A stretch of DNA of 64,000 nucleotides, from assembly GCF_900114205.1 (NCBI RefSeq), contig NZ_FOSH01000003.1:178496-242495 (forward strand), read 5' to 3'. Each line of letters opens with the position of its first letter. The stretch's first letter is position 1. Below the pieces are notes generated by a model that was not told the origin of the DNA, searched no databases, and worked only from the letters and a program-made list of their open reading frames with translations. Shown here piece by piece: positions 39,147 through 50,534 of this stretch. Made by a program: the position numbers and the translations under genes. This DNA comes from Methylophaga sulfidovorans (GTDB taxonomy: Bacteria > Pseudomonadota > Gammaproteobacteria > Nitrosococcales > Methylophagaceae).

Positions 39147-39833
39147 ATGGACTATCACAGACACAAGGCCATTGAACAAGGATTAGCAGAGTTTTTCCGT
39201 TGCTGCCATACAAAAACCTATCCGGCGAAAAATATCATTGTTCGTCCCGGTGATCCGCCTCATACACTCTATTATATTCGTGAAGGTTCAGTGAGTGTAT
39301 GTATGGAAAATGAGGAAGGTGAGGAGCTTATCGTTGCTTACCTGAACCAGGGTGATTTTATTGGTGAGATAGGCATGTTCTCTGATGTCGGTGAGCGTAT
39401 GGTGACTGTGCGTGCCAGAACCGATGTTCGTACTGAAGAAATTTCTTATCAGCAGGTGTTGAATCTTTCCAAGACACAGTTAAAAGACTGCTATCCAACA
39501 CTGCTGTTTACCATCGCTGAGCAACTCGCAAAACGATTATTATCCACTACCCGTAAAGCCACTGATATGGCATTTCTTGATGTGGCAGGTAGGGTAGAGT
39601 CAGCTCTGCATGAGTTAGCCGCTCAACCCGATGCAATGCGTCATCCTGATGGTATGCAAATCAAAGTGACACGCCAGGAAATCAGCCGCATGGTGGGCTG
39701 TTCACGTGAAATGGTTGGTCGTGTCCTCAAAGAGTTACAGGACAATGGCCTGTTATGGGCAAAAGGTAAGACGATGATCGTCTATGATGAAGAACATCGT
39801 CATAAAAAACCTTTAGTAAAAAAGCTTGGCTAA
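39147..39833 (+). CDS. crp: cAMP receptor protein family regulator (Crp/Vfr-like)
   Basis: This is a global transcription regulator. The N-terminal cyclic-nucleotide domain contains [17 protein letters not shown] and [10 protein letters not shown], with the R-T/A cAMP contact region [19 protein letters not shown] dimer helix and a C-terminal winged helix-turn-helix ([24 protein letters not shown]) follow, the last matching Crp's recognition helix with RE..GR. Length 228 aa is slightly longer than E. coli Crp. Its 3' end overlaps the convergent trpC by 21 nt. Confidence 0.9.
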   Translation: MDYHRHKAIEQGLAEFFRCCHTKTYPAKNIIVRPGDPPHTLYYIREGSVSVCMENEEGEELIVAYLNQGDFIGEIGMFSDVGERMVTVRARTDVRTEEISYQQVLNLSKTQLKDCYPTLLFTIAEQLAKRLLSTTRKATDMAFLDVAGRVESALHELAAQPDAMRHPDGMQIKVTRQEISRMVGCSREMVGRVLKELQDNGLLWAKGKTMIVYDEEHRHKKPLVKKLG

Positions 39834-40613
39834 TTCCTCACCTGGATCATCAGCTCGCATAAAGGTTTCCCCAACCAGAAAACCGTTCACATTATTGTCA
39901 CGCATCAATTTGACATCATCACGGGTGAGAATACCGCTTTCAGTGATGACGATATGACCCTGTGGAATACGTTGAAGTAACGACAGAGTTGTATCGAGCG
40001 AGGTTTCAAAAGTTCTTAGATCTCGGTTGTTGATACCGATTAAAGGTAGATTCAATATCAGAGCACGTTCTAATTCTTCAAGATCGTGTACTTCTACCAG
40101 TACATCCATACCTAGTTGAATCGCGAGCTGGCTTAAACTTTCTAGTTGATTATCATCCAAAGCCGCGACAATTAATAAAATACAGTCTGCACTAATCGCT
40201 CTTGCTTCAAATACCTGATAGGGATCGATAATAAAGTCTTTACGAATCACCGGCAGGGAGCAGGCATTACGTGCTTCTTGTAAATATACCTCATGCCCCT
40301 GAAAAAAATCACGGTCGGTTAAGACAGATAAGCAGGCTGCTCCACCTTTCTCGTAACTGACGGCAATGTCTTTAGGTATAAAGTTTTCTCTGATCAAACC
40401 TTTGCTCGGCGAGGCTTTTTTCACTTCTGCAATCACGGCCGGTTCGTTATTAAGAATTTTTTTGCTGATAGATTCAACAAAACCACGAACAGGATTAGCT
40501 TGTTCAGCCAACTGCTGCATAATAGCTAGTGGAATTTTAGCTGAGCGTTCAGCGACTTCCTGCTGTTTACGTTGCAGAATATTGAGCAAAATATCGGGTG
40601 TATTTTCAGACAT
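39813..40613 (-). CDS. trpC: indole-3-glycerol phosphate synthase
   Basis: This TIM-barrel enzyme makes indole-3-glycerol phosphate from CdRP in tryptophan synthesis. It shows [14 protein letters not shown] at the beginning of the barrel, [30 protein letters not shown], and the phosphate-binding ITESGI and [10 protein letters not shown] ends. The ATG at 40613 (MSENTPDIL) is preferred; an ATG at 40646 within the end of trpD would add 11 residues. It is the last gene of the trpEGDC run and overlaps crp tail to tail. Confidence 0.95.
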   Translation of the reverse strand: MSENTPDILLNILQRKQQEVAERSAKIPLAIMQQLAEQANPVRGFVESISKKILNNEPAVIAEVKKASPSKGLIRENFIPKDIAVSYEKGGAACLSVLTDRDFFQGHEVYLQEARNACSLPVIRKDFIIDPYQVFEARAISADCILLIVAALDDNQLESLSQLAIQLGMDVLVEVHDLEELERALILNLPLIGINNRDLRTFETSLDTTLSLLQRIPQGHIVITESGILTRDDVKLMRDNNVNGFLVGETFMRADDPGEELAKLFY

Positions 40614-40617
40614 AGTA

Positions 40618-41631
40618 TTAAGTTCGACTTGTAACAATAAGGGCATTTAATTTTTGCGTGGCGGCACCTGAGTCGATAAGTTCTGCAGCCTTAACAATAC
40701 CTTCTTCAAGTGAAGTGGTGATATCAGCTGCATAAATTGCTGCACCGGCATTTAACACAACAATATCACGTGCTGGACCTGGTTTGCCTTCGAAGACTTC
40801 CTTAATCAGCGATAGACTATCCTGAGCATTACTGACCGTTAAGCTTTCAATAGAGTTCTGCTGGATACCAAAATCTTCAGGTTTAATGGTGTAGGTATTG
40901 ACTTTGCCATCTTTGAGTTCAGCGACATGGGTTTCTGCCCCGATACTGATTTCATCGAGACCATCTTCAGCATGTACAACTAAAACATGTTGGCTGCCGA
41001 GTTTTTGTAACACTTCAGCCATCGGTTTTACCCATTTTTTATCAAACACGCCTAAGACCTGATGAGCGGCTTGAGCAGGGTTGGTAAGCGGGCCTAGTAG
41101 ATTAAAGATAGTTCTGACACCCATTTCACGACGCGGCCCAATGGCATGTTTCATGGCGCCATGATGTTTTTGAGCAAACATAAAACCAACGCCCACTGTT
41201 TCTATACAGTGTTTTACTTGTACCGGACTGAGCTCTAAGTTAACACCAGCGGCTTCAAGCACATCCGCACTACCCGAGCTACTACTGATGGAGCGGTTAC
41301 CATGTTTGGCCACCTGACAACCGGCTGCTGCAGCAACAAAGGCACTGGCTGTTGAAACGTTAAACGTACTGGCGCCATCACCACCCGTGCCACAGGTATC
41401 AACAACATGTCTGCCATTGATATGAACGGGTGTTGCAAGACCTCGCATAACCTCGGCGGCAGCCGCAATCTCCGTGACAGTTTCACCTTTCATTTGCAGG
41501 CCAATTAAAAAGCCACCAATTTGTGCTGGTGTCGCATTACCCGTCATGATCTGGTTCATCACATCAGACATTTCATCATGGCTAAAATCCTGGCGCTGGA
41601 TAAGCTGTTTAATAGCTGCCTGTATATCCAT
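40618..41631 (-). CDS. trpD: anthranilate phosphoribosyltransferase
   Basis: This enzyme transfers phosphoribosyl from PRPP to anthranilate. Diagnostic motifs are [25 protein letters not shown] for PRPP binding (near residue 82), [19 protein letters not shown], and [31 protein letters not shown] for anthranilate. Length 337 aa is typical. It is 9 nt from trpG and close to trpC, consistent with one transcript. Confidence 0.97.
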   Translation of the reverse strand: MDIQAAIKQLIQRQDFSHDEMSDVMNQIMTGNATPAQIGGFLIGLQMKGETVTEIAAAAEVMRGLATPVHINGRHVVDTCGTGGDGASTFNVSTASAFVAAAAGCQVAKHGNRSISSSSGSADVLEAAGVNLELSPVQVKHCIETVGVGFMFAQKHHGAMKHAIGPRREMGVRTIFNLLGPLTNPAQAAHQVLGVFDKKWVKPMAEVLQKLGSQHVLVVHAEDGLDEISIGAETHVAELKDGKVNTYTIKPEDFGIQQNSIESLTVSNAQDSLSLIKEVFEGKPGPARDIVVLNAGAAIYAADITTSLEEGIVKAAELIDSGAATQKLNALIVTSRT

Positions 41632-41640
41632 GAAAAAGCC

Positions 41641-42219
41641 TTATCTCTGCAGGAAGTTATTTAGTAATTCATGACCTTGCTCGGTCAGAATAGACTCTGG
41701 ATGGAATTGCACGCCTTCTATTGGCAGGGTTTTGTGTTCAATACCCATAATCTCATCCAGCTCACCGTCTTCATTTTGTGTCCAGGCGGTGATATTAAAA
41801 CAATCCGGCAGATTATATTTACTGACAACCAGTGAGTGATAACGTGTCGCTTCCAATGGGTTATTAAGATCTCTGAACACACTAGTATTATTGTGATACA
41901 CCTTGGATGTCTTGCCATGCATTATCTGGCTGGCATGAATCACTTCACCACCGAATACCTGTCCAATCGCCTGATGGCCTAGGCAGACACCCAACATAGG
42001 CTTTTTCCCGGCAAAGTGTTTGATAACTTCCATGGATATACCGGCTTCATTCGGGGTGCAAGGGCCTGGTGATAACACAATTTTGTCAGGATTCATTGCT
42101 TCAATTTCAGCAATAGTAATTTTATCGTTACGATGAACTGCGACTTCTTCACCCAACTCAGCAAAATACTGCACTAGGTTATAGGTAAAGGAATCATAAT
42201 TATCAATCATTAACAGCAT
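41641..42219 (-). CDS. trpG: anthranilate synthase component II (glutamine amidotransferase)
   Basis: This class I glutamine amidotransferase supplies ammonia to TrpE (and possibly to para-aminobenzoate synthase). The motifs are [29 protein letters not shown], the nucleophile Cys in [12 protein letters not shown] near residue 80, and the His-Glu pair in [15 protein letters not shown] start at 42219 follows a short 15-nt spacer from trpE. Confidence 0.96.
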   Translation of the reverse strand: MLLMIDNYDSFTYNLVQYFAELGEEVAVHRNDKITIAEIEAMNPDKIVLSPGPCTPNEAGISMEVIKHFAGKKPMLGVCLGHQAIGQVFGGEVIHASQIMHGKTSKVYHNNTSVFRDLNNPLEATRYHSLVVSKYNLPDCFNITAWTQNEDGELDEIMGIEHKTLPIEGVQFHPESILTEQGHELLNNFLQR

Positions 42220-42234
42220 GTATCTATTCCTAGT

Positions 42235-43731
42235 TTAGCTTTCTGCATGAGGATTGGCTTCCAATCCTGCTTCCGCCATGGCAACAGCACGAAAGATCGC
42301 ACGGGCTTTATTCATCGTTTCTTTCCATTCCATTTCGGGTACTGAGTCATACACAATACCTGCACCAGCCTGGATATGTAGCAGCTCATTTTTTATAACG
42401 GCTGTGCGTATGGCAATGGCGGTATCCATATTGCCAGACCAGGATAAATAGCCGACAGCACCGGCATAAACGCCGCGCTTAACCGGTTCTAATTCATCAA
42501 TAATTTCCATTGCACGCACTTTAGGCGCACCGCTGACTGTGCCCGCAGGAAAGGTGGCTCTCAGCGCATCTATAGCTGACATATTATCTAATACCTGCCC
42601 CGTAACATTAGACACAATATGCATGACGTGAGAATAGCGCTCAATGACCATTTTATCAGTGAGTTCTACTGTGCCTGTTTTACTGACTCGGCCAACATCA
42701 TTACGACCCAGATCAATCAACATCAGATGTTCAGCAAGCTCTTTAGGATCGGATAACAAATCTTGTTCTAAGGCAATGTCTTCTTCTTCATTTTTGCCAC
42801 GAGGGCGTGTGCCGGCAATTGGGCGGACAGTGACTTCCTGATCTTCCATACGCACTAAAATCTCAGGAGATGAGCCGACTACAAAAAACTCACCAAGATT
42901 CAGGTAATACATATAAGGAGATGGATTTAATGTTCGTAAAGCACGATATAAATCAATCGGAGGAGCACTATAAGGAATGGTTAGGCGCTGCGATAAAACC
43001 ACTTGCATGATATCGCCGTCATTAATGTACTGTTTGGCCTTTTGAACAGCATCGGTAAAACCTTTTTCAGTAAAGCCGGACTGAAAGTCTTCTTCGTTGA
43101 CCTGTTTGTGGGCTTTATTCTGTTGGAAGTTCATCGCTGTTTGACGCAATGTTTGCGTTAATTCGTCCAGGCGTTGTTGTGCCTGACGGTAGGCATTTTC
43201 TGTATTCGGATCCGCGTGAACAATTAAATACAATCGGCCACTGAGATTATCGAAAACCACTAACTCGTCTGAAACCATCAATAAAATATCAGGGCATTCG
43301 AGCGGGTCTGAGTCCGGAGCTTTATCCAATCGTGATTCAACGTAACGTACTGTGTCATAGCCAAAATAACCGACCAGGCCACCATTAAATTTTGGTAGTG
43401 AATCAATTTCGGCGACACGATAGCGTGCCTGGAATTGTTCTATCCATGCCAGAGGATCGTCATCTTGTGCTGTTTCAATAACTTGCCCATCCAGTTCCAC
43501 CACAATGTCTTTATCGTGAACACGGACAATGGTGCGACAAGGCAGACCAATCATCGAGTAACGACCCCATTTTTCACCACCCTGAACAGATTCAAACAGG
43601 TAGGAATAGGGCGCATCAGCTAATTTGAGATAAGCACTCAATGGTGTATCTAAGTCTGCTAAAACTTCCCGTGATAGGGGGATGCGGTTGTAGCCTTCTG
43701 TGGCAAGTTGATCAAATTCTGACTGTTTCAT
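42235..43731 (-). CDS. trpE: anthranilate synthase component I
   Basis: This subunit converts chorismate to anthranilate with ammonia from TrpG. The C-terminal chorismate-binding domain contains [41 protein letters not shown] and [23 protein letters not shown]. The N-terminal domain carries the LSAYLKLAD segment, part of the LLES-like tryptophan feedback site seen in relatives. Length 498 aa. It is 9 nt from gph; I saw no trp attenuator leader because the whole block appears to start upstream at rpe. Confidence 0.96.
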   Translation of the reverse strand: MKQSEFDQLATEGYNRIPLSREVLADLDTPLSAYLKLADAPYSYLFESVQGGEKWGRYSMIGLPCRTIVRVHDKDIVVELDGQVIETAQDDDPLAWIEQFQARYRVAEIDSLPKFNGGLVGYFGYDTVRYVESRLDKAPDSDPLECPDILLMVSDELVVFDNLSGRLYLIVHADPNTENAYRQAQQRLDELTQTLRQTAMNFQQNKAHKQVNEEDFQSGFTEKGFTDAVQKAKQYINDGDIMQVVLSQRLTIPYSAPPIDLYRALRTLNPSPYMYYLNLGEFFVVGSSPEILVRMEDQEVTVRPIAGTRPRGKNEEEDIALEQDLLSDPKELAEHLMLIDLGRNDVGRVSKTGTVELTDKMVIERYSHVMHIVSNVTGQVLDNMSAIDALRATFPAGTVSGAPKVRAMEIIDELEPVKRGVYAGAVGYLSWSGNMDTAIAIRTAVIKNELLHIQAGAGIVYDSVPEMEWKETMNKARAIFRAVAMAEAGLEANPHAES

Positions 43732-43740
43732 TGCTTCTTT

Positions 43741-44409
43741 CTAAAATAAGCTTTCCAGCTCTGCAAAAGTATCTATTACGGTATTGGGTGCAGCTGCAGA
43801 AATTGGCTGACCATGATTATAACCGTAGCTCACGCATATAATGGCAAGTCCTGCAGCTTTAGCTGCTTTTACATCATTGATGGAATCGCCGATCATTAAT
43901 GCCTTTTCGGGGGTAATCCGAAAGTAATCAACACCATACAGCAATGGTGCTGGATGGGGTTTTTTATGTGGTGTTGTATCACCACATACCACAAGGTCAA
44001 AATAATCTTTCAGACCAAGCTTTTCAAGCAATGGCAAAGTAAATGTTTCGTCCTTGTTAGTAACACATGCTAGTTTAATCTGCTTATCTTTAAGCCAGTT
44101 CAGACCTTCAAATACATCTGGATAAACCTGACTTTCTTCACAGGGAAACTGCTGATAATAGTCTAAAAACAAGGGCAATGCTTTTTGCAGTAATGCTGTC
44201 TCTGCTTTTTGTTGCATATCGCCTGTTAATGCTCGTTCAACAAGCCGGGGAATGCCATTACCTACCCAACTTCTGACGTCAGTTTCGCTTGCTTCTGCCA
44301 ATCCTAAACTGCTGAGCATGTGATTGGTTGCACAAGTCAGATCTGGCACGCTGTCAACCAGCGTGCCATCAAGGTCAATAAAGACAACCTCAGGTAAATC
44401 TAACTTCAT
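43741..44409 (-). CDS. gph: phosphoglycolate phosphatase
   Basis: This HAD phosphatase removes phosphoglycolate formed during DNA repair of 3'-phosphoglycolate ends. Motif I is VFIDLDGTLVDSVPDL, motif II lies in LACVTNKDETFT, and motif III/IV in HKKPHPAPLLYG followed by ALMIGDSINDVKAAKAAG. Its place between rpe and trpE is the usual gammaproteobacterial order. It is 7 nt from rpe. Confidence 0.93.
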   Translation of the reverse strand: MKLDLPEVVFIDLDGTLVDSVPDLTCATNHMLSSLGLAEASETDVRSWVGNGIPRLVERALTGDMQQKAETALLQKALPLFLDYYQQFPCEESQVYPDVFEGLNWLKDKQIKLACVTNKDETFTLPLLEKLGLKDYFDLVVCGDTTPHKKPHPAPLLYGVDYFRITPEKALMIGDSINDVKAAKAAGLAIICVSYGYNHGQPISAAAPNTVIDTFAELESLF

Positions 44410-44416
44410 TTAGCGA

Positions 44417-45109
44417 TTAGACGTTAGCTTTAGCTAATTCCTCACGAAGTGCAGCAATTACTGTTTCATAACGGTTAGGATCACTATCTTTTGCTGCGCC
44501 AAATACTGCTGAACCAGCAACAAAGGTACGAGCACCTGCTTCAGCGATTTCACGGATATTGTTAACGTTAACACCACCATCGATTTCTAAGTCGATATCG
44601 TAACCACTTTCATCAATCATTTTGCGTGCTTGGCGTAATTTATCCAGCGTATGTGGAATGAATTTCTGACCACCAAAACCAGGGTTAACCGACATCAACA
44701 GGATACGGTCTACTTTATCTAAAACGTGTTCAGCCAGAGAAAGTGGTGTAGCTGGGTTAAATACTAAACCGGTTTTACAACCTTCGGCTTTGACTAATTG
44801 CAGACTACGATCAATATGCTCAGAGGCTTCTGGGTGGAAGGTGATGAAGGTTGCGCCAGCTTGGGCAAAATCAGGAATAATGCGATCGACGGGTTTGACC
44901 ATTAAATGTACGTCGATTTCATGGGTGACGCCATGTTTGCGCAATGCATCGCATACTAATGGCCCGATTGTCAGATTCGGTACATAGTGGTTATCCATTA
45001 CGTCAAAGTGCACAATATCCGCACCTGAAGCTAGAACGTTATCTACTTCTTCACCCAGACGAGCAAAGTCAGCAGACAGGATTGAAGGGGCAATTTTGAA
45101 TTCAGCCAT
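44417..45109 (-). CDS. rpe: ribulose-phosphate 3-epimerase
   Basis: This TIM-barrel enzyme interconverts ribulose 5-phosphate and xylulose 5-phosphate. It has [50 protein letters not shown] and the phosphate loop VAGSAVFGA. In methylotrophs that use the ribulose monophosphate pathway it also helps regenerate the formaldehyde acceptor (inference for this organism). It is the first gene of the rpe-gph-trpEGDC block. Confidence 0.96.
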   Translation of the reverse strand: MAEFKIAPSILSADFARLGEEVDNVLASGADIVHFDVMDNHYVPNLTIGPLVCDALRKHGVTHEIDVHLMVKPVDRIIPDFAQAGATFITFHPEASEHIDRSLQLVKAEGCKTGLVFNPATPLSLAEHVLDKVDRILLMSVNPGFGGQKFIPHTLDKLRQARKMIDESGYDIDLEIDGGVNVNNIREIAEAGARTFVAGSAVFGAAKDSDPNRYETVIAALREELAKANV

Positions 45110-45233
45110 GATTGTCTCTCTTAAATCGAATAATAAAAACGTGATGTAAACCTGATACTTTACCGTATCGGCTTTCTTTTTTCAGCTTTTGAAATCAATA
45201 GGCTGAGATTATACTGGACCGAGAAATGACGAG

Positions 45234-46211
45234 ATGGAGTTGGACTTGCGAAAACTGTTGAAACTTATCGCTTTGCTGGTGATGGCAAGTTATCTGGCAT
45301 TTGCCTATGCGGCCGATGAAACAGAAGAGCCTGCCAAAGGTAATGAAAAGGAAACCGTTACCGAAGAAAATTCACCGATTATGTTGCGGGAGCAGGGTGA
45401 TGTTGAAGGGTATGTGTCACTAACGGTGAGTGAGCAACCGATAGATGCGACATATATGCCGGAAAGTCTTGGTAAAGCGGCTGGTAAGGTTTTGATTCTC
45501 CCCGGGCGCGGCCAGGATATTGATAGTGATGGTGTTATTCATACGCTCAGAATAGGACTGACTAAAGCTGGCTGGTCAACAATGACGGTGGCTATGCATT
45601 ATGAACTGACCCCCAATATCTATCTTGCGCCTTCAGATGCTGATAAAAAGCCTGAGACTGATTCGCCAGAAACAACACCGGAACAGGCTGATAATGATAC
45701 GACACAGCAACAGTCTCCAGAAGAAACGGCAGCCGCGCCTTCTGATACTGAGAGTCCAGCAGCGGAAGGCGATGATAAAAAAACGGAGGCAAAGCAAGCA
45801 CCGTATGTGGTAACTAATGAAGCACGTATTGCTGCTGCGATAAGTTATCTAGCAGAGAAGCAACAGGCTGGACCCACAATACTGATAGGCTTTGGTGAAG
45901 CGGCTGAGTTGGTCAATGACAGCTTTTCAATGGCCAATGGTGAGGTGGGCATTATTTGGATTAATGCCAATATGAAACAAGTGGAACCCCAGAAAGTGAA
46001 GGCAGTTCTTGACCTGATTTCAGACTTTCCTTCTCGGCAAAATACTAATGCTATTCAACGCCGGGCTGACATGATAAAAGCCAATGCTATGAATTATGAA
46101 CAACGAAGAATTGTGACTACGAGCCCGAATTTTTACGGCGTTGAAACTAATGTTCTTGGTATTGTCCGCGGCTGGTTACACAAACACTTTATCGCCAAGG
46201 ACGATGCCTGA
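45234..46211 (+). CDS. DUF3530 family secreted protein
   Basis: This is a predicted exported protein (325 aa) of the DUF3530 family. A signal peptide (KLLKLIALLVMASYLAFAYA) is followed by an acidic stretch, then an alpha/beta-hydrolase-like core (KVLILPGRGQDIDSDGVIHTLRIGLTKAGW; TILIGFGEAAELV). It is split by a low-complexity Glu/Pro/Thr/Gln insert (about residues 138-190). The nucleophile motif of hydrolases (GxSxG) is replaced by GFGEA, so enzymatic activity is doubtful. It overlaps the next gene by one base. An alternative TTG start at 45246 would shorten it by four residues. Confidence 0.7.
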   Translation: MELDLRKLLKLIALLVMASYLAFAYAADETEEPAKGNEKETVTEENSPIMLREQGDVEGYVSLTVSEQPIDATYMPESLGKAAGKVLILPGRGQDIDSDGVIHTLRIGLTKAGWSTMTVAMHYELTPNIYLAPSDADKKPETDSPETTPEQADNDTTQQQSPEETAAAPSDTESPAAEGDDKKTEAKQAPYVVTNEARIAAAISYLAEKQQAGPTILIGFGEAAELVNDSFSMANGEVGIIWINANMKQVEPQKVKAVLDLISDFPSRQNTNAIQRRADMIKANAMNYEQRRIVTTSPNFYGVETNVLGIVRGWLHKHFIAKDDA

Positions 46212-47020
46212 TGCAAATTTATGGTGATGGAAGACTCATTCATCAAGCTGTTTCTGATGATGGTTTAATCGAAGTGGTTGATAGTGGTAATACACGGTCA
46301 TTACATTTTGGTACTTTTCCCAGACAAAGTTCGATGCGACTTAACCAACCGCATTATTTAGAACTTAGCTACACTCAGGCGATGATGGGCTGCTTATTAT
46401 TGAACCCTAATCCACAAAGAGTATTGGTGATTGGACTGGGCGGAGGATCGCTGGTTAAGTTTCTTTTGCATCATTTTCCGGATTGTTATGTTGATGTGGT
46501 TGAATATCGTCAGGATGTGGTGGAAGTGGCGCAGTCTTTTTTTCAGGTCCCGGTGAATAATCCCAACTTAAATATCAATCTTGGCGATGGTTATCTCTAT
46601 GCTAATCACTGTTTTTACCAAACTGATTTTACTTATGATCTGATCTTAGTTGATGCCTATGATCAAAATGGTATGGCGGCCAGCGTTGGCGTTCAGGCTT
46701 TTTTTGATGCCTGTTCAGGCATTCTGACTGACAATGGTGTTTTAAGTATTAATCTGTGGGGAAGTGAGCGTGCCTTGTTTAACTCGACAATGGAAAGAAT
46801 TAATGAAAGCTTTCAACAGCGTGCTATGATTCTGCCGGTTGAGAATAAGGGCAATGTCATTGCCTTAGCCACCAAGTTCAATGTGGAAAATGTCTATCTC
46901 AAAAATTTGCGCCAGCAGGTCAATAGTTTAGAAATGGTGTATCAAATTAACTTACCACGCTCATTACAAAATCTCATCAGACAAAACCGAAACTTTATTC
47001 ATCGTTTATTCGCGATTTAA
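46211..47020 (+). CDS. spermidine synthase-like methyltransferase-fold protein
   Basis: This protein (269 aa) has the spermidine/spermine synthase fold: an N-terminal beta domain (SMRLNQPHYLELSYTQAMMG) and a Rossmann domain with VLVIGLGGGSLVKFLL and an acidic strand end VDVVEYR. DLILVDAYDQNG replaces the classical D-x-x-D polyamine motif. It may be a polyamine-forming enzyme or a related transferase; many gammaproteobacteria carry this short 'spermidine synthase-like' form of unknown substrate. It is coupled to the DUF3530 gene upstream. Confidence 0.72.
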   Translation: MQIYGDGRLIHQAVSDDGLIEVVDSGNTRSLHFGTFPRQSSMRLNQPHYLELSYTQAMMGCLLLNPNPQRVLVIGLGGGSLVKFLLHHFPDCYVDVVEYRQDVVEVAQSFFQVPVNNPNLNINLGDGYLYANHCFYQTDFTYDLILVDAYDQNGMAASVGVQAFFDACSGILTDNGVLSINLWGSERALFNSTMERINESFQQRAMILPVENKGNVIALATKFNVENVYLKNLRQQVNSLEMVYQINLPRSLQNLIRQNRNFIHRLFAI

Positions 47021-47073
47021 GATTGGCTTGTGTGAGAGTGTTTATCAGTCAGTTATTAGCTTATAGAGGTTTC

Positions 47074-47631
47074 ATGAATAAGTGGTTTTTGCCAATATTG
47101 TTGAGTTTGTTTTTGTATCAACAAGTGAGCTGGGCTGATGAGGTATACACAATTGTTATTAAACGATCTGAAAACAAATTACTGCTTGAAAAAAACGATA
47201 AAGTCATTCGTTCATATCATGCCGCAATAGGCAGTGGTGGCAGAAAAGCAAAACAGATGGAAGGTGACCGGCGTACTCCTTTAGGCATTTATCATATCGT
47301 TGATATTAAAGACAGTGACCGCTTCCATTTATTTTTACAGCTCGACTATCCCAGTGTCAGAGATGCGATCAATGGTTTGAAAGCCGGACACATCAAAAAA
47401 TCGCAGTATCGAAGAATTCTGGATGCGCATATTTTTGGCGGTATTCCACCACAAAACACAGCACTGGGTGGTGTGATTGGCATCCATGGAATAGGTGTTG
47501 AAACTAAAGACAAACTTGAGATTCATCAGATGGCGAACTGGACTCAAGGCTGCATTGCACTCAGAAATAAAGAAATTGATGAGTTATTGAAATTTGTCAG
47601 AGTGGGCACAGAAGTCAAAATCATGGAATAA
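47074..47631 (+). CDS. L,D-transpeptidase (YkuD family), secreted
   Basis: This periplasmic enzyme probably forms or edits peptidoglycan cross-links or anchors lipoprotein. A signal peptide (WFLPILLSLFLYQQVSWA) precedes a YkuD domain. The catalytic box is IGIHGIG...NWTQGCIALRNKEI, with His and the nucleophile Cys. The ATG at 47074 is preferred (AGAGGT upstream) over an upstream TTG at 47023 that would place a non-signal leader in front. Length is 185 aa. Confidence 0.83.
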   Translation: MNKWFLPILLSLFLYQQVSWADEVYTIVIKRSENKLLLEKNDKVIRSYHAAIGSGGRKAKQMEGDRRTPLGIYHIVDIKDSDRFHLFLQLDYPSVRDAINGLKAGHIKKSQYRRILDAHIFGGIPPQNTALGGVIGIHGIGVETKDKLEIHQMANWTQGCIALRNKEIDELLKFVRVGTEVKIME

Positions 47632-47711
47632 AACCTGATTAAAATTGTCGGATATGCAGCTGAATTTGCTAGAATATCCACGTTTATCGCTTTTATTCTT
47701 CTGGGGTCCCC

Positions 47712-49880
47712 ATGCAATCCGCACCTGATCTGTTTTCCTACCGTAAATTCTGGGCACACCGTTTTGGTGTCGCGCCTGAATTACCTATGACCCGAGAGGA
47801 AATGGATGCGCTGGGCTGGGACTCTTGTGACATTATCATTGTGACTGGTGATGCCTATGTAGACCACCCAAGTTTTGGCATGGCGTTGATTGGACGTTTA
47901 TTAGAATCTCACGGTTTTCGGGTTGGCATTATTTCTCAGCCTGACTGGACCAACACAGACGATTTCACCAAACTGGGTAAACCAAATCTGTTCTTTGGCG
48001 TCACTGGCGGCAATATGGATTCGATGGTCAACCGCTACACATCAGATCGTAAAATCCGTAGCAATGATGCCTATACGGCAGGTGGTTCAGGCGGAAAACG
48101 ACCAGACAGAAGTGTGGTGGTTTACAGTCAGCGCTGTCAGGAAGCCTACAAAGGCGTGCCGGTCATTATTGGCGGTATTGAAGCCAGCTTGCGCCGCATT
48201 GCCCATTATGACTATTGGTCTGAAAAAGTCCGTCGCAGTGTCATTATGGATTCTAAAGCCGATCTGTTGGTTTATGGCAATGGTGAAAGACAGGTGGTGG
48301 AAATTGCACATCGTCTTGCTGCTGGTGAACCTGTCAGTGATTTGACCGATATTCGTGGAACGGCCTACACCAAAAAGTATGAACAGCGTGCAGGCTGGTG
48401 GGAAAAAGATTCGACTTTGGTGGATACGCCGGGAAAACTCAATCCACCGATTGATCCTTATCAGATGCAGACTGAAGAAAGTTGTGCAGACGAAAAGGCA
48501 AAAACAGAACAAAATAAAGCGGCTGAAAATACCAACGTCATTAAAATTCATCGGGTTTCCCCAAGGAATGCTGACCGTACCGTAATACGACTGCCTGCCT
48601 ACAATGCCGTAAAGGATGATCCGGTCACCTATGCGCATACTTCACGCATTCTGCATTTAGAAACCAATCCCGGTAATGCGCTGGCTTTAGTTCAGCAACA
48701 TGGTAACCAGGATGTCTGGTTGAATCCTCCACCCATACCGCTAACTACAGCAGAAATGGATGCTGTGTTTGACTTACCCTACAGCCGCTTACCGCATACA
48801 GCTTATGGCAAGATGACTATTCCTGCCTACGATATGATCCGTTTTTCGGTGAATATCATGCGTGGTTGTTTTGGTGGCTGCACGTTCTGTTCTATCACTG
48901 AACATGAAGGTCGTATTATTCAGAGTCGTTCTGAAGATTCCATCATTAAAGAGGTGGAAGCAATACGTGATACCACGCCAGGTTTTACGGGCGTGATTTC
49001 TGATTTAGGTGGCCCAACGGCCAATATGTATCGTCTGGCTTGTAACGATCCTAAAATTGAAGCCAGTTGTCGTCGTCTATCGTGTGTATTCCCGGGAGTG
49101 TGTAAAAACTTAAATACTGATCACACACCTTTGATTAACCTTTATAAACGCGCCCGTTCTTTACCAGGCATTAAAAAGATTCTGATTGCTTCAGGTTTGC
49201 GTTATGACCTGGCCGTATTATCGCCTGAATACGTAAAAGAGTTAGTGACTCACCATGTCGGTGGTTATTTGAAAATTGCACCGGAACATACTGAAGAAGG
49301 TCCGTTGCAACAAATGATGAAACCAGGCATTGGGACTTACGATAAATTCAAACAAATGTTTGATAAGTACTCAAAAGAAGCGGGTAAAGAGCAGTATTTG
49401 ATACCTTACTTTATCGCCGCACATCCTGGTACGACGGATAAGGATATGATGAATCTGGCTCTTTGGTTGAAGCGTAATGGTTTCAGAGCAGATCAGGTGC
49501 AGGCTTATTTACCTTCGCCGATGTCAGCCGCGGCAGCAATGTATCACTCTGGTAAAAATACCTTGCATAAAGTACGACGCAACGGTGGTGATATTGAAGT
49601 GCCAAAAGGACTAAAAGTACGTCGCTTGCACAAAGCGTTTCTGCGTTACCACGATCCAGAAAACTGGCCAATGTTACGTGAAGCATTAAAAAACATGGGT
49701 CGAGCGGATTTAATCGGTAATGGCAAAAAGCATTTGATTCCTAATTGGCAGCCTGCAGGTACGGGTGAAAATGGTGAAGGTCGTCGCGTTACCCGTAAGG
49801 CAAAAAATGTACAAAGCTTCCGTACTCAACATACAAGACCTGGCAAAACCAAAGTTAAAGCCAAAAGACGTCAGCGTTAA
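47712..49880 (+). CDS. YgiQ family radical SAM protein
   Basis: This is a large conserved radical SAM protein (722 aa) of the UPF0313/YgiQ family, function unknown. The N-terminal B12-binding-like region begins [13 protein letters not shown]. The radical SAM cluster motif is [19 protein letters not shown] near residue 385, followed by [11 protein letters not shown]. The C-terminus is rich in Lys/Arg ([17 protein letters not shown]). It is a single gene with no clear operon partner. Confidence 0.88.
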   Translation: MQSAPDLFSYRKFWAHRFGVAPELPMTREEMDALGWDSCDIIIVTGDAYVDHPSFGMALIGRLLESHGFRVGIISQPDWTNTDDFTKLGKPNLFFGVTGGNMDSMVNRYTSDRKIRSNDAYTAGGSGGKRPDRSVVVYSQRCQEAYKGVPVIIGGIEASLRRIAHYDYWSEKVRRSVIMDSKADLLVYGNGERQVVEIAHRLAAGEPVSDLTDIRGTAYTKKYEQRAGWWEKDSTLVDTPGKLNPPIDPYQMQTEESCADEKAKTEQNKAAENTNVIKIHRVSPRNADRTVIRLPAYNAVKDDPVTYAHTSRILHLETNPGNALALVQQHGNQDVWLNPPPIPLTTAEMDAVFDLPYSRLPHTAYGKMTIPAYDMIRFSVNIMRGCFGGCTFCSITEHEGRIIQSRSEDSIIKEVEAIRDTTPGFTGVISDLGGPTANMYRLACNDPKIEASCRRLSCVFPGVCKNLNTDHTPLINLYKRARSLPGIKKILIASGLRYDLAVLSPEYVKELVTHHVGGYLKIAPEHTEEGPLQQMMKPGIGTYDKFKQMFDKYSKEAGKEQYLIPYFIAAHPGTTDKDMMNLALWLKRNGFRADQVQAYLPSPMSAAAAMYHSGKNTLHKVRRNGGDIEVPKGLKVRRLHKAFLRYHDPENWPMLREALKNMGRADLIGNGKKHLIPNWQPAGTGENGEGRRVTRKAKNVQSFRTQHTRPGKTKVKAKRRQR

Positions 49881-49912
49881 TAAAAAATATTATTATTTGA
49901 GAAACATTTTTA

Positions 49913-49928
49913 ATTGACCATGGTCAAT
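49913..49928. promoter_or_regulatory. 16-bp perfect palindrome (operator) before cytochrome b561-YceI genes
   Basis: ATTGACCATGGTCAAT is an exact palindrome that ends 5 nt before a TATAAT hexamer (49934-49939). It therefore covers the -35/spacer region of the promoter for the b561 gene at 49967. Dyads of this TTGACCATGGTCAA form are typical TetR-, MarR- or LysR-type operators; the regulator is unknown. Confidence 0.55.
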
Positions 49929-49966
49929 GTGCCTATAATCATTACTTTTCTGGGATAGGGACATCA

Positions 49967-50518
49967 ATGAAATCGAAACATACCTCTCGTTCTGGCTATG
50001 ATGCTTTTTCGATTTTTCTCCATTGGGTGATTGCTGTTTTTATTATTGCTTTGTTTGTCTCAGGTCTGTGGATGGTCGGGCTTGGTTATTACGATAATTG
50101 GTATTATGAGGCTCCCTGGTGGCATAAAGGTATTGGTGTCGCTACGGCAATATTGATTGTTTTACGCTGGTGTTGGAGCCTGTTCCGTCAAGCGCCTGAC
50201 ACTATTTCTTCTATTCCCCCTTGGCAACATCTGGCAGCAAAAATCGCTCATCAAGCCATGAATATCGTTGCATTACTCATCGTTATTAGTGGCTATATTA
50301 TGGTCACAGCAAAAGGTGATGGTTTGTCAGTTTTTGATTGGTTCACTATTCCTGCCTTAGTTACACAGAAATCAGATTGGGTAGATCCAGCTGGTGCATT
50401 TCATTTATGGGCCGCTTACTTTTTGATTGGCATAGCAGCCGTTCATGCATTGGCAGCAATGAAACACCACTTTATTGATAAAGATTTAACACTCAAGCAA
50501 ATGCTTGGCACGAAATAA
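49967..50518 (+). CDS. cytochrome b561
   Basis: This is a diheme four-helix inner-membrane cytochrome b (183 aa). Transmembrane helices are visible at about residues 13-33, 50-66, 92-112 and 145-165. The heme-ligand His are FLHWVIA, WWHKGIGV, AHQAMN and AAVHALAAMKHH. Such cytochromes can shuttle electrons from quinol, or superoxide in the CybB branch, across the membrane. It is followed by a YceI gene whose start lies 16 nt after its stop, a frequent pairing. Confidence 0.87.
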   Translation: MKSKHTSRSGYDAFSIFLHWVIAVFIIALFVSGLWMVGLGYYDNWYYEAPWWHKGIGVATAILIVLRWCWSLFRQAPDTISSIPPWQHLAAKIAHQAMNIVALLIVISGYIMVTAKGDGLSVFDWFTIPALVTQKSDWVDPAGAFHLWAAYFLIGIAAVHALAAMKHHFIDKDLTLKQMLGTK

Positions 50519-50534
50519 AACTAGGAGAAAAGAA

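Noticed and set aside
48087..48638. Minus-strand ORF of 183 codons inside the YgiQ-type gene
   Set aside because: It lies wholly within a well-conserved radical SAM gene and has no recognisable domain or ribosome binding site.
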